Below, piece by piece: positions 8,919-18,096 of a stretch of 64,000 bases of DNA. Positions within the stretch are counted from its first letter, which is position 1. Each line of letters opens with the position of its first letter. Location: NCBI GenBank assembly GCA_963691755.1, contig OY829366.1:2666001-2730000 (forward strand), read 5' to 3'. Below the pieces are notes generated by a model. It was not told the DNA's origin. It was given only the letters and a program-made list of their open reading frames with translations, and made no database searches. A program made the position numbers and the translations under genes. Origin of the DNA: Dinoroseobacter sp013215265 (GTDB lineage Bacteria > Pseudomonadota > Alphaproteobacteria > Rhodobacterales > Rhodobacteraceae).

Positions 8919-8984
8919 GGGATCGGGCAATCCGCATCCCACTGGACCCGATCCCTGAAGGCCCGCTCCCCCGGCGGGCCTTTT
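8919..8984 (+). terminator. Tandem hairpins with T-tract (intrinsic terminator)
   Basis: Two stem-loops follow the DUF2852 stop. The first has 9-bp arms GGGATCGGG (8919-8927) and CCCGATCCC (8947-8955) with a 19-base loop. The second has AAGGCCCGC (8958-8966) and GCGGGCCTT (8974-8982), a 7-base loop, and TTTT right after. The second is a classic rho-independent terminator; the first may add stability. Confidence 0.85.
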
Positions 8985-9027
8985 CTCAAGCAAGACACAA
9001 TTATATGTGTAAGTTGACAGTTGAACG

Positions 9028-9498
9028 ATGACACAAACCTATACGAGCGCTCCGCCTGCCATGCCCGAACTCCCTGATCCCCGCTATCATCCAGACCTCT
9101 ACTCAGGGGTTACCATCAAACGTCTCGTAGCTTGGTGCGTGGACTTGCTGATCACCGCATTGATCACCGCAATCCTCGTTCCATTCACGCTGTTTACGGC
9201 GCTGTTCTACCTGCCGTTTTTGTATCTGATGGTGAGTTTCTTCTACCGTTGGATTTCAATCGCGCGCGGGTCGGCAACACCGGGCATGCGCATGGCAGCG
9301 ATTGAGCTGCGAAACCGGGATGGACATCGACTTGAAACCAGCGAAGCTGCCTTGCACACGCTTGGATATACCGTTTCTGTCGGGGTCTTCCCATTGCAGC
9401 TGGTGTCAATCGCGTTGATGATCATTTCATCGCGCGGACAGGGTCTTACGGACCACATCATGGGTACGGCAATGCTCAACAAGCGCGCAACATACTGA
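9028..9498 (+). CDS. RDD family integral membrane protein
   Basis: A 156-residue protein of the RDD family. A short proline-rich N-terminus is followed by GVTIKRLVAWCVDLLITALI, which contains the family's Arg and Asp in the first membrane helix, then a second helix (about residues 55-80) and a third near residues 118-135. The loop ISIARGSATPGMRMAAIELR is the usual conserved cytoplasmic loop. The role of the family is not settled; some members affect ion transport. It lies between a strong terminator and bpt, 85 bases before the latter, and may be alone in its transcript. Confidence 0.88.
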   Translation: MTQTYTSAPPAMPELPDPRYHPDLYSGVTIKRLVAWCVDLLITALITAILVPFTLFTALFYLPFLYLMVSFFYRWISIARGSATPGMRMAAIELRNRDGHRLETSEAALHTLGYTVSVGVFPLQLVSIALMIISSRGQGLTDHIMGTAMLNKRATY

Positions 9499-9583
9499 CA
9501 CAGAACGTCCTCACCAGAAAAAGCGGATTGGCGAGGGCGTTTGCGCTTGCTAGGCTCTCGGCAACACGAGAGTCTTTTGCCGA

Positions 9584-10408
9584 ATGCGCCACACGCTACC
9601 TTTAGCCCCGCAGTTCTATGTGACTGCTCCGCAGCCCTGCCCTTACCTGTCTGGGCGGATGGAGCGAAAACTGTTCACTGCGCTGCAGGGCGATCAGGCT
9701 GGAATTCTGAATGACAGCCTTTCAAAACAAGGGTTTCGTCGATCTCAGAACGTGCTTTACCGTCCATCTTGTGCGGATTGTACAGCCTGTCTCTCGGCCA
9801 GAATTCGGGTGGAAGATTTCGTTGCGTCGCGTAGCCAGCGGCGCACTTTGAACAGAAATTCTGAGTTGCGTCGTGATGCAACGAGCCCTTGGGCAACCGA
9901 AGACCAATACGCTCTGTTCAGAAAATATCTGGATTCGCGCCATGCAGATGGCGGGATGGCAGATATGGATATCTTCGAATTTGCAGCAATGATCGAAGAG
10001 ACCCCGGTTCGATCGCGGCTCATCGAATACTCTGATCGAGGTGAAGATGGTCGCGAGTTGGTGGCCGTATGCCTCACAGACGTGCTCGATGACGGACTGA
10101 GCATGGTCTACAGCTTTTATGACCCAGACCGGCCCCGTCAGTCACTGGGCACACAGATTATCCTTGATCACATACAGATCGCACGCGAGGCGGGTCTGCC
10201 TTACGTCTACCTGGGCTATTGGGTGCCCGGCAGCCCGAAGATGGGCTACAAAGCCGGTTTCTCTGCGCTTGAGATCTACAAAAACGGGGTCTGGACCGAT
10301 ATCGGCAACCCAGCGACACACGAGACTGTTCAAAATCCTTTGAAGGTCGAGCCGATATCAGAACAGGTCGCGCAGATCACGTTGCCAGATCTACGCGCCC
10401 AGCGCTGA
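9584..10408 (+). CDS. bpt: Aspartate/glutamate leucyltransferase (N-degron enzyme Bpt)
   Basis: A 274-residue member of the ATE/Bpt family that moves leucine from Leu-tRNA to proteins starting with Asp or Glu, marking them for ClpS-ClpAP. The N-terminal part holds PCPYLSGRMERKLF and the cysteine pair CADCTACLSARI, typical of the ATE-N domain; the C-terminal GNAT-like domain has YVYLGYWVPGSPKMGYKAGF. Length fits bacterial Bpt rather than the much longer eukaryotic arginyltransferase. Its product faces the end of dctD, 11 bases away and convergent. The other bacterial N-degron transferase, aat, is also in this window at 37138. Confidence 0.93.
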   Translation: MRHTLPLAPQFYVTAPQPCPYLSGRMERKLFTALQGDQAGILNDSLSKQGFRRSQNVLYRPSCADCTACLSARIRVEDFVASRSQRRTLNRNSELRRDATSPWATEDQYALFRKYLDSRHADGGMADMDIFEFAAMIEETPVRSRLIEYSDRGEDGRELVAVCLTDVLDDGLSMVYSFYDPDRPRQSLGTQIILDHIQIAREAGLPYVYLGYWVPGSPKMGYKAGFSALEIYKNGVWTDIGNPATHETVQNPLKVEPISEQVAQITLPDLRAQR

Positions 10409-10419
10409 AGGTGTTTGTT

Positions 10420-11766
10420 TTAGAGATAGTTGGCGCGACTTAAGCCGTATTTCGCCATTTTCTCATTCAAGGTCCGACGCGGTAAACATAGCTCTTCCAT
10501 CACCGACGCAATGGACCCTTTGTGACGCCGCATGGTGTTATCGATCAGCATACGTTCAAACGCCTCGACATATTCCTTCAGAGGCTTTCCCTCGGTCACA
10601 ATCGTTGGCGACAATTCCGTCGCTTCAGGTGTCAACAAAGAGGAGATCGTTCCACTGCCGCGCCGCGATTGCAACACTGCGCGCTCAGCCACGTTGATAA
10701 GCTGTCGTACATTCCCAGGCCACGGCGCCTGAACAAGCTGAGCGGCTTCCTGCGCGCTTATGTGCGGTGCATCACAGCCATACTCCTCCGCGAACTGCTC
10801 CGTCATATGCGTAAACAGCGTCAGAATATCTTCGCCGCGCTGGCGCAGTGGTGGGACCATTACACGCATGGCTGCTAGTCGATAAAACAGGTCTGGGCGA
10901 AGCATATCTTCGGCGCTCCGCTCCACATCGGTCAGGTTGCATATCGCCACGATCCGCGTTTCTGCACTGCCACCTTGAGCGTTCAGTACCGTGAGCAGTT
11001 TTGCCTGCAAAGCCGGGGAAAGCGCCTCGATATCTTCCAGACACAGCGTTCCACCGCGTGCTTGTTCTACCAAGGGAAGAGGATCTTCAGGGTTAGAAGA
11101 TCCAAACAGTATTGCCCCAAGTGCGCCTTCATCTTCTGACAAACAACTTTGGACGATGAACTTCTTGCCTTGCCGTGGCCCCACCGCATGCAAAGCGTGC
11201 GCCACAAGGCTTTTACCTGTGCCAGTTTCGCCCTCGACCAGCACGTGTCCATCTGCTTGACCAAGATCCAGAATATCTTCGCGCAAACGCTCCATAACCG
11301 GAGACGCCCCGATAAGCATCCGGACAAGCGCGGTACCATCACTCAATTCACGGCGAAGGGTCCGGTTGTCCAAGGTCAGGCGTCGGGTTTCGGACGCACG
11401 CTTGGCAAGGTCTGTCATCCGGTCAGGATTGAAGGGCTTTTCCATGAAATCATAGGCCCCGATCCGCATGGCTTCGACGGCCATCGGCACATCGCCATGC
11501 CCCGTGATCAGGATCACAGGGAGTGCTGAATCGAGCGCCATAAGTTTTTTCAGAAAAACCATTCCGTCCATACCCGGCATGCGGATGTCACTGACAACGA
11601 TGCCGGGATATCCTGGGCCAATGACACGCAGCGCGTCTTCGGCGGATCCGAATGTTTCGGTTTCAAAGCCAGACAATGCCAGCCATTGGCTGATCGACTG
11701 GCGCATATCTTGTTCGTCATCCACGATGGCGATGCGCATCGCCTCGGGTACGGGAAGTTCGGCCAT
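10420..11766 (-). CDS. DctD-type AAA+ response regulator lacking the GAFTGA loop
   Basis: A 448-residue regulator: receiver domain (residues 10-125, Asp16/Asp17, phospho-acceptor Asp60, Lys110), AAA+ domain (about 145-375, Walker A GETGTGKS at 179-186) and a Fis-type helix-turn-helix at the C-terminus. It pairs with the kinase gene just upstream, whose TGA is one base before this ATG; GGGAG supports the start. Two key parts are abnormal: the region around 210-225, where sigma54 activators carry GAFTGA, is shortened and has no such motif, and Walker B reads LCLEDIE rather than LFLDEI. It may therefore act without sigma54, as proposed for TyrR, HupR or Rhodobacter NtrC. Substrate signal (C4-dicarboxylate) is inferred by family only. 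Confidence 0.85.
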   Translation of the reverse strand: MAELPVPEAMRIAIVDDEQDMRQSISQWLALSGFETETFGSAEDALRVIGPGYPGIVVSDIRMPGMDGMVFLKKLMALDSALPVILITGHGDVPMAVEAMRIGAYDFMEKPFNPDRMTDLAKRASETRRLTLDNRTLRRELSDGTALVRMLIGASPVMERLREDILDLGQADGHVLVEGETGTGKSLVAHALHAVGPRQGKKFIVQSCLSEDEGALGAILFGSSNPEDPLPLVEQARGGTLCLEDIEALSPALQAKLLTVLNAQGGSAETRIVAICNLTDVERSAEDMLRPDLFYRLAAMRVMVPPLRQRGEDILTLFTHMTEQFAEEYGCDAPHISAQEAAQLVQAPWPGNVRQLINVAERAVLQSRRGSGTISSLLTPEATELSPTIVTEGKPLKEYVEAFERMLIDNTMRRHKGSIASVMEELCLPRRTLNEKMAKYGLSRANYL

Positions 11767-11767
11767 A

Positions 11768-13585
11768 TCAGGCTCCCTTGGAATAGATGTCGGTGGCCTC
11801 GGTGTTCGGGGCCATGATGGGTAAACGCATCTCGAAGACGGCTCCGCCGCCTTCGGCGTTTCGCGCGGTCAAACGGCCACCGTGGTCGGTGACGATTCCG
11901 CTCGAAATCGCGAGCCCAAGTCCTACCCCATCCCCAGGGCGCTTGGTTGTATAGAAGGGCTCGAACAGCTGATCGAGATCTTCGATTCCATTGCCATTGT
12001 CGCGCACCGTCAGGCTGACAGTTTCCCCGCTCGACAAGAGCAATTCGATGGTTGGCGCACGCACAGATTGTGTTGCGTCCAAAGCATTTCTCAATAGGTT
12101 CACAATGACCTGTTCAATACGAATTCGGTCTCCAAGGACGAAGACCGGTTCTTTTGGCAACGAGCGTGTGATTTCCACATGGCGTTGCTTGAGCTGCGGC
12201 TCCATCATCCCCAGAGCGCTCATGAGCGCATCGCGGACGTCCACAGGATGGAACTCCTCTTCCCCCTTACGCGCATAGCTCTTTAGCTGTCGCGTAATGG
12301 ACCCCATGCGATCAATCAAATCGTCGATCCGCGCAAAGGACGAGGCAGACTCTTCTGCCCTGCCCCGCTGCAAAAGCAGTTTGGCGCCAGCCAGATAGGT
12401 CTTCATCGCAGCAAGCGGTTGATTTAGTTCGTGGCTCACCGCCGCAGACATTTCTCCTAACGCGGCCAGTTTCTGCGACTGCGCCAATGTTTGCTCGGCG
12501 ACCGCAAGATTGCGCTCTGCCGCTTCACGCTCTGCAATTTCGCGCTGCAGCCGGTCATTGAGCGCGCGCAGTTCGACAGATTCTTGCTGAAATGAAAGCG
12601 CGTCCGATGCGGCCCTGCGGCTCAAGGCATAGAAGCCCAGTGCCAAGAGGATCGCAAATCCCATAACCTCCAGTGCGATAACGGCATTTACCCGCTCCCG
12701 AACGCTCGCATAAGTCACAAAACTCGTCAGGCGCCAGCCGCGAAATGGAATCAGAGTTTCGAGTTGCAGAACGGCCTCACCCGCAAGATAGGTCGGGGGC
12801 GTACCCGGTCTGGTCCAATCGGTTGTGGTTTGCAGCGCGCGGGCAATTGCAGAGGGTGGCGATTGTGCTGCAAGTGCTTCGTCGACAGTCAAGCCGCGCC
12901 ACCGCGACTCTGTCGACAAGATCACCTCGCCTGTGCTGCGCGTCACGAGGATCGCATCGGTGGCACCACGCCAGCGTGTTTCCAGTTTCGCTAGATTCAC
13001 TTCCACAACAATCACACCGATGCCGCGCTGTTCGCTTTCGATCTTGCGCGAGAAATGGAACGCGAACTCGCCATGATCCAGTAGTTCATCTGTAAATATA
13101 GTGCCATTCGCGCGCAGTGCTTCCACATAGGATGGCGTGTTTCGCAGCGATCCCCCCAGCCGCGTCCGATCGGTCGCCGCCACAATGCGTCCATTGTCGT
13201 CCACCAACATCAGCGACGCCGCCCCAATTTCGTCTCTAAGCGAAATCAGGCGTTGGGAGGTGGCAACATAGTCGCCGGAATTGAGCGCCCCGATCATCAC
13301 AGGGTCACGCGACAAGAGAAGAGGTACGGTAGAGTTGCGCTGTACCTCTGATACGATGGCGTTTGCGTAAAGTGAAAGACGCAGTTCGGCACGGCTGCGG
13401 GTGTCTTCGGTAAAACGTTCGGTCAGCCAAAGGTTTGTAATGCTGACCACGACGGCGGACATAACCAGAACAAGACCCAGACCGGCGCGCATCGCCCATC
13501 TCAAACGCCTATCGGTTTCTACACCCGGGTCTCCAAGGGGAGGACTGGGTGTGATCCGGGCTTCGCTACCAAGAAAACCACTCAT
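11768..13585 (-). CDS. DctB-type membrane sensor histidine kinase
   Basis: A 605-residue kinase from the ATG at 13585 (a TTG six bases earlier is in frame but less likely). Layout: membrane helix near residues 32-53, a large periplasmic PDC-type sensing region (about 55-295), a second helix near 300-322, a coiled coil, then the kinase core. The phospho-acceptor histidine is in AVSHELNQPLAAMK near residue 385, and the ATP-binding lid has DNGNGIEDLDQLFEPFYT and GLGLAIS. This matches DctB-like kinases for organic acids. The response regulator gene follows with almost no gap. No TRAP transporter genes (dctPQM) are near, so the target operon lies elsewhere. Confidence 0.88.
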   Translation of the reverse strand: MSGFLGSEARITPSPPLGDPGVETDRRLRWAMRAGLGLVLVMSAVVVSITNLWLTERFTEDTRSRAELRLSLYANAIVSEVQRNSTVPLLLSRDPVMIGALNSGDYVATSQRLISLRDEIGAASLMLVDDNGRIVAATDRTRLGGSLRNTPSYVEALRANGTIFTDELLDHGEFAFHFSRKIESEQRGIGVIVVEVNLAKLETRWRGATDAILVTRSTGEVILSTESRWRGLTVDEALAAQSPPSAIARALQTTTDWTRPGTPPTYLAGEAVLQLETLIPFRGWRLTSFVTYASVRERVNAVIALEVMGFAILLALGFYALSRRAASDALSFQQESVELRALNDRLQREIAEREAAERNLAVAEQTLAQSQKLAALGEMSAAVSHELNQPLAAMKTYLAGAKLLLQRGRAEESASSFARIDDLIDRMGSITRQLKSYARKGEEEFHPVDVRDALMSALGMMEPQLKQRHVEITRSLPKEPVFVLGDRIRIEQVIVNLLRNALDATQSVRAPTIELLLSSGETVSLTVRDNGNGIEDLDQLFEPFYTTKRPGDGVGLGLAISSGIVTDHGGRLTARNAEGGGAVFEMRLPIMAPNTEATDIYSKGA

Positions 13586-13671
13586 AGGCAAAGACTAAGC
13601 ACGCACAGGCCCTGCCTCAACCCAAGGCATAAAACGTTCGTACAGGCGGCAAGATGGCGCTTGCGAATTGA

Positions 13672-14340
13672 TTATGCCGCAACCAGCGAAGCAGACAATG
13701 CTTTGAACATCGCGGCACCGTCGGTGTTTCCGGTAACAGGATCAATTGCTCTTTCCGGGTGCGGCATCAGCCCCAGCACGCGGCGGTTTTCTGACAGAAT
13801 ACCGGCAATATCGCGGGCAGACCCGTTAGGGTTCTCGGCATACCGAAAGGCCACCCTGCCTTCGGCTTCCAACTGGTCCAACGTCGCTGCATCGGCTGTG
13901 AAATTTCCATCATGGTGCGCAATCGGGAAGATCGTCTCATTGCCCAACGCATACTCCGACGTGAATGCACTGTCGGCATTTTCGACTTTCAACGTCACAG
14001 GCTTGCACAAAAACTTCAGCCCGGCATTTCGCATCAGCGCACCGGGCAGCAAACCGGTCTCCAGAAGCACTTGGAAACCGTTGCAGATCCCCAAAACATG
14101 ACCGCCGGATTGCGCAAACTCGGCAACTGATTTCATGATAGGCGCACGCGCAGCAATCGCGCCACATCGCAGGTAGTCCCCGTGACTAAACCCGCCGGGA
14201 AGCCCCACAATGTCGACGCCTGAAGGCAATTCAGTATCCTTGTGCCAGACGCGGTCAACGGCGAAGCCCGCAGCTTCAAAAGCAACGGCAAGATCGCGAT
14301 CACAGTTCGAACCTGGAAATGTAACGACTGCAGCCCGCAC
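13672..14340 (-). CDS. purQ: Phosphoribosylformylglycinamidine synthase, glutaminase subunit
   Basis: A 222-residue class I glutamine amidotransferase that feeds ammonia to PurL in step four of purine synthesis. The N-terminus RAAVVTFPGSNCDRDLA, the nucleophile loop GICNGFQ (Cys near residue 87) and the C-terminal LMPHPER with the catalytic His all fit. The start is the GTG at 14340: an upstream in-frame extension exists but it overlaps purS and is not part of the family. The GTG shares one base with the TAG of purS (TAGTG), so the two are coupled. purL is not in the window; dctB follows after 86 bases. Confidence 0.96.
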   Translation of the reverse strand: MRAAVVTFPGSNCDRDLAVAFEAAGFAVDRVWHKDTELPSGVDIVGLPGGFSHGDYLRCGAIAARAPIMKSVAEFAQSGGHVLGICNGFQVLLETGLLPGALMRNAGLKFLCKPVTLKVENADSAFTSEYALGNETIFPIAHHDGNFTADAATLDQLEAEGRVAFRYAENPNGSARDIAGILSENRRVLGLMPHPERAIDPVTGNTDGAAMFKALSASLVAA

Positions 14341-14570
14341 TAGCCCATCTCCACCCGGTAGCTTTCGATCACCGTATTGGCGAGCAGCTTCTCGCACATC
14401 GAGGTTACATCCGCCTCTGACGTTCCCTCAGCCAGATCAAGCTCGATCACCTTGCCCTGACGCACACCTTCGACCCCCTCAAACCCAAGCGTACCCAGCG
14501 CATGGCGCACCGCTTCCCCCTGAGGATCAAGAACACCTTGTTTCAGCATGACAGTGACTTTGGCTTTCAT
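14340..14570 (-). CDS. purS: Phosphoribosylformylglycinamidine synthase subunit PurS
   Basis: A 76-residue protein, the typical PurS size, that holds PurQ and PurL together in the three-part FGAM synthase found in alphaproteobacteria and Gram-positives. The ferredoxin-like fold is visible in MKAKVTVMLKQGVLDPQG at the start, GFEGVEGVRQGKVIELDL in the middle and NTVIESYRVEMG at the end. It lies 29 bases after purC and overlaps purQ by one base, an ordinary purC-purS-purQ operon. Confidence 0.96.
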   Translation of the reverse strand: MKAKVTVMLKQGVLDPQGEAVRHALGTLGFEGVEGVRQGKVIELDLAEGTSEADVTSMCEKLLANTVIESYRVEMG

Positions 14571-14599
14571 GGTCTGGGTCTCTTTTCGTTTCTGAGCGA

Positions 14600-15361
14600 T
14601 CAGTTGATCAGGGTCGGCTTGGTCATTTGTGCGGCGTTTGTCGGCATGACACCCAGGCGCTTGGCAACCTCGGTGTAAGCGTCGGCAAGATCGCCGAGGT
14701 CCTGGCGGAACACGTCCTTATCAAGCTTGTTGCCCGTTTTGATGTCCCACAGGCGGCAGGAATCCGGGCTGATCTCATCGGCCACAACCAGGCGCATGAA
14801 GTCATTGTCCCAAAGCCTGCCGATCTCGATCTTGAAATCCACGAGTTTGATACCGACGCCCAGCAGAAGGCCCGACATGAAATCATTGACCCTCACAGCC
14901 AGGGCGACCATATCATCCAAATCCTGATGGGTGGCCCATCCAAACGCGAGAATGTGCTCTTCACTGACGATCGGGTCGCCCAAATCGTCGTCTTTGTAAT
15001 AGAATTCTATAATAGGGCGCGGCAGCGGTGTTCCTTCCGCGATCCCCAAGCGTTTCGAAATCGAACCTGCGGCGACATTACGAACGACCACTTCAAGCGG
15101 AATGATCTCCACTTGGCGGATCAGTTGCTCGCGCATATTCAATCGTTTAATGAAATGCGTTGGCACCCCAATTGCAGTCAGCCCGGTCATGAAAAACTCG
15201 CTCAAGCGGTTGTTCAGAACACCCTTGCCTTCGATGACAGCCTTTTTTTCTGCATTAAATGCTGTGGCATCGTCTTTGAAATACTGGACAAACGTGCCCG
15301 GCTCAGGACCTTCGTACAAAACTTTGGCTTTGCCTTCGTAAATCTTCTTGCGGCGGGCCAT
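14600..15361 (-). CDS. purC: SAICAR synthetase
   Basis: A 253-residue enzyme that joins CAIR and aspartate to form SAICAR in purine synthesis. It begins MARRKKIYEGKAKVLYEG, the standard N-terminus with the nucleotide-binding loop, and contains PLEVVVRNVAAGS and VLVDFKIE-like (LVDFKIEIG) segments plus DEISPDSCRLWD. I start at the ATG at 15361, with GGAG 9 bases upstream, rather than the ATG 33 bases earlier. First gene of the purC-purS-purQ run. The preceding 175 bases up to the divergent zeta-subunit gene must carry both promoters. Confidence 0.96.
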   Translation of the reverse strand: MARRKKIYEGKAKVLYEGPEPGTFVQYFKDDATAFNAEKKAVIEGKGVLNNRLSEFFMTGLTAIGVPTHFIKRLNMREQLIRQVEIIPLEVVVRNVAAGSISKRLGIAEGTPLPRPIIEFYYKDDDLGDPIVSEEHILAFGWATHQDLDDMVALAVRVNDFMSGLLLGVGIKLVDFKIEIGRLWDNDFMRLVVADEISPDSCRLWDIKTGNKLDKDVFRQDLGDLADAYTEVAKRLGVMPTNAAQMTKPTLIN

Positions 15362-15536
15362 GGCTGGATACTCCGGGAAAGGGCCAAACTGCACGGTCAG
15401 AGAGCCCCTGCCGTGGTGATCGCGCTATAGGACAAGTGCCAAACAGCCGCAAGGCGAAGCACGGTGTTCCCCTTGCGATGCAAGGCCGCAATCGTCATAT
15501 CAAAACCAATAGAACTTTTTTGGGAGGCTGCAGCCG

Positions 15537-15851
15537 ATGACCACTTTTGAAGATCGCGAGAACGCCTTTGAGACCAAATACGCCCATGACGCAGAAATGC
15601 AGTTTAAGGCAGAGGCGCGCCGCAACAAGCTGTTGGGCCTTTGGGCCGCTGGCTTGATGGGTAAAGATGAAGCCGCAACTGCCGACTATGCTCGCGAAGT
15701 TGTAAAGTCAGACTTCGAGGAAGCAGGTGACGAAGACGTTTACCGCAAAGTGTCAGGCGACCTGGGCGATCTGTCGGACGAAGCTACGATCCGCGCAAAG
15801 ATGGCTGAGCTTCTGATCGAAGCGCAGGCACAGATTATGGCTGACGAGTAA
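15537..15851 (+). CDS. F1-ATPase inhibitor, zeta subunit (DUF1476)
   Basis: A 104-residue all-helical protein of the DUF1476 family. The Paracoccus denitrificans member is the zeta subunit that blocks ATP hydrolysis by the F1Fo ATP synthase; its N-terminal segment inserts into the F1 head. Here the N-terminus MTTFEDRENAFETKYAHD and the motif RRNKLLGLWAAGLMG match the family closely, and length is normal. It stands alone behind its own ribosome site (GGGAGG about 10 bases ahead). The ATP synthase operon is not in the window. Confidence 0.92.
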   Translation: MTTFEDRENAFETKYAHDAEMQFKAEARRNKLLGLWAAGLMGKDEAATADYAREVVKSDFEEAGDEDVYRKVSGDLGDLSDEATIRAKMAELLIEAQAQIMADE

Positions 15852-15988
15852 AGCTTCCCGCCACACACACTATACCTGTCCAGAAAGATCATGAGCGCAA
15901 TTCATAATTGTGTTGATGATCTTCGATTTGCATCATGTGATCTGGGGTGTCAGAGCGAGGATTAGTAGCATTCGTTCGGACCATCCCC

Positions 15989-17005
15989 ATGACACATCTT
16001 CTCGGTGAACTTCTCTCCCAGCGCGACTGGCTTTTGGCTGATGGCGCAACCGGGACCACATTGTTCAACATGGGGCTGCAGTCCGGCGACGCACCTGAGT
16101 TGTGGAACGCAGATCATCCTGACCGCATCGTGCAGCTTTACAAAGGTGCGGTTGACGCCGGCAGCGACCTGTTTCTGACCAATACCTTCGGTGGCACTGC
16201 CGCGCGCCTAAAACTGCATGATGCGCAAAACCGTGTTTTCGAACTCAACAAGCTTGGCGCGGAAATTGGGCGCGAGGTTGCGGACAAAGCCGGGCGTAAA
16301 ATCGTCGTCGCCGGGTCAATGGGGCCAACAGGCGAGATCATGGCGCCTCTCGGGCCGCTGAGCTTTGAATCTGCAGTAGAGATGTTTCATGCTCAGGCGG
16401 AAGGCCTGAAAGCGGGCGGCGCTGATGTCCTTTGGGTCGAAACCATCTCGGCCCCGGAAGAATACAAAGCGGCAGCCGAAGCTGCGCGTCTGGCAGAGAT
16501 GCCTTGGTGCGGCACGATGAGCTTTGATACCGCCGGGCGCACAATGATGGGTGTGACCTCTGCTGCGATGTCACACATGGTCGACACGCTTGATCACGGA
16601 CCGGTTGCGTTTGGCGCGAATTGCGGTGTGGGTGCATCCGACTTGCTGCGCACGGTTCTGGGCTTTGCAGGCACCGGGACCGAGCGGCCAATCATCGCCA
16701 AGGGAAACGCAGGTATCCCAAAATACGTCGATGGTCACATTCATTACGATGGCACCCCGTCGCTGATGGCCGATTACGCTGTGCTTGCGCGCGCATCGGG
16801 TGCCAAGATCATCGGAGGATGCTGTGGCACCACACCAGAGCACCTGCGTTCCATGCGTGAAGCTCTTGAAACACGCGATGCACGCGATCGCCCGACGCTT
16901 GATGAAATTGCAGACGCACTTGGCGGCTTCTCCTCAACTGTCGATGGAACCGAAGCAGATGCGCCCGGCCCCGCACGTCGCGGTAATCGTCGACGTCGCG
17001 CCTAA
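15989..17005 (+). CDS. bmt: Homocysteine S-methyltransferase module of split methionine synthase (Bmt-like)
   Basis: A 338-residue zinc-dependent methyltransferase that accepts a methyl group for homocysteine. It equals the N-terminal module of MetH: DGATGTTLFNMGL at the start, NTFGGTAARL, and the zinc-binding cysteines in GANCGVG and GGCCGTTPEHL. Stand-alone members are often annotated betaine-homocysteine methyltransferase. The ATG at 15989 is preferred over an in-frame start 42 bases earlier because the upstream residues are not family-like. The corrinoid protein at 18231 and DUF1638 at 20205 suggest it uses a methyl-corrinoid donor, as in the split MetH of roseobacters. It overlaps the convergent radical SAM gene by 4 bases. 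Confidence 0.9.
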   Translation: MTHLLGELLSQRDWLLADGATGTTLFNMGLQSGDAPELWNADHPDRIVQLYKGAVDAGSDLFLTNTFGGTAARLKLHDAQNRVFELNKLGAEIGREVADKAGRKIVVAGSMGPTGEIMAPLGPLSFESAVEMFHAQAEGLKAGGADVLWVETISAPEEYKAAAEAARLAEMPWCGTMSFDTAGRTMMGVTSAAMSHMVDTLDHGPVAFGANCGVGASDLLRTVLGFAGTGTERPIIAKGNAGIPKYVDGHIHYDGTPSLMADYAVLARASGAKIIGGCCGTTPEHLRSMREALETRDARDRPTLDEIADALGGFSSTVDGTEADAPGPARRGNRRRRA

Positions 17006-18084
17006 AACAAATTCAACTGATCATCAGGTTTGACGGGCACTTGGAAAAGATCCCTTCGCAGCACCGGCAGGTCTTTAACGAGACCAACAGCCTTACGGGC
17101 CCGTTGAAACCTGTCCCTGAGCAGTTTGGAATAGATCCCGGTTCCGGTCGCTCGCGTCCCAAAATCCGCGACATAGTCCTGCCCCCCATGCATGTCGCGC
17201 ACGCGGTTCATGACCCGTGCTGCCCGATCAGGCACATTCTCGGCAAGCCAGTTGCAAAACAACTCGGAGACTTCGAGCGGCAATCGCAGAACGAGACTTG
17301 TTGCGGCCTTCGCGCCTGCGGCGGCACCTGCCTCCAGCAATGCTTCGATCTCGTGGCAAGTCAGTCCGGGTATTATGGGCGAGGTCATCATCCGAACCGG
17401 AATACCCGCGCTTGCCAGCCTTTCCATCGTTTTGAGACGTCGTTTCGGAGACGGCACACGCGGTTCCATTTTTCGCGCCAGATCAGCATCAAGTGTCGTA
17501 ACCGATACGGCCACCTGCGCCAGACCGCAGGCTGCCATCTCCGACAGGATGTCGATGTCCCGTTCGACAAGCGTCCCCTTTGTGACGATCGAAACCGGAT
17601 GACGAAACCGCGAAAGGACCTCCAGAACATCGCGCATGATCTGGCGTTCTTTTTCGATGGGTTGGTACGCGTCGGTATTCGTTCCGATGGCGATCACGTC
17701 CGGGATGTAGCCTTTTTTCGACAATTCCCGCTCCAGCACAGCTGCCGCATTGGGTTTGGCAATCAACTGCGTCTCGAAGTCCAAGCCGGGGGACAAGCCC
17801 AAATAGGCATGCGTAGGACGGGCAAAACAATAAATGCAGCCATGCTCGCACCCGCGATACGGGTTGATGGACCGGTCAAAACTCAGGTCGGGGGACGTAT
17901 TGCGCGCGAGAATCGTGCGTGCCGGTTCATCACGAACCTGCGTCCGCACAACCTGCAAATCATCCTCCAAATCCCACCCATCAGAAACCGCAAATTTTTC
18001 AAACCTTTCAAAGCGATTTGTTCGATTGCTCGACGCAGCCCTGCCCCTACGACTCTCCGGGTTGATTTTGTCTTGCAGCTCCAT
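17002..18084 (-). CDS. PA0069-family radical SAM protein (spore photoproduct lyase-like)
   Basis: A 360-residue radical SAM enzyme. The cluster motif is in RGCEHGCIYCFARPTHAY (C-x3-C-x2-C) near residues 77-94, with GTNTDAYQPIEK following, as in the PA0069 group related to spore photoproduct lyase. A basic disordered N-terminus (RRGRAASSNRTNRFERF) could touch DNA. The real reaction is unknown. An SOS box (18097-18111, GTTC-N7-GTTC read on this strand) lies 12 bases before the ATG, which supports a DNA-damage role. No ribosome site is visible ahead of the ATG, so the transcript may be leaderless. It overlaps the methyltransferase gene end by 4 bases on the opposite strand. Confidence 0.88.
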   Translation of the reverse strand: MELQDKINPESRRGRAASSNRTNRFERFEKFAVSDGWDLEDDLQVVRTQVRDEPARTILARNTSPDLSFDRSINPYRGCEHGCIYCFARPTHAYLGLSPGLDFETQLIAKPNAAAVLERELSKKGYIPDVIAIGTNTDAYQPIEKERQIMRDVLEVLSRFRHPVSIVTKGTLVERDIDILSEMAACGLAQVAVSVTTLDADLARKMEPRVPSPKRRLKTMERLASAGIPVRMMTSPIIPGLTCHEIEALLEAGAAAGAKAATSLVLRLPLEVSELFCNWLAENVPDRAARVMNRVRDMHGGQDYVADFGTRATGTGIYSKLLRDRFQRARKAVGLVKDLPVLRRDLFQVPVKPDDQLNLF

Positions 18085-18096
18085 AGCGAAAAACTA

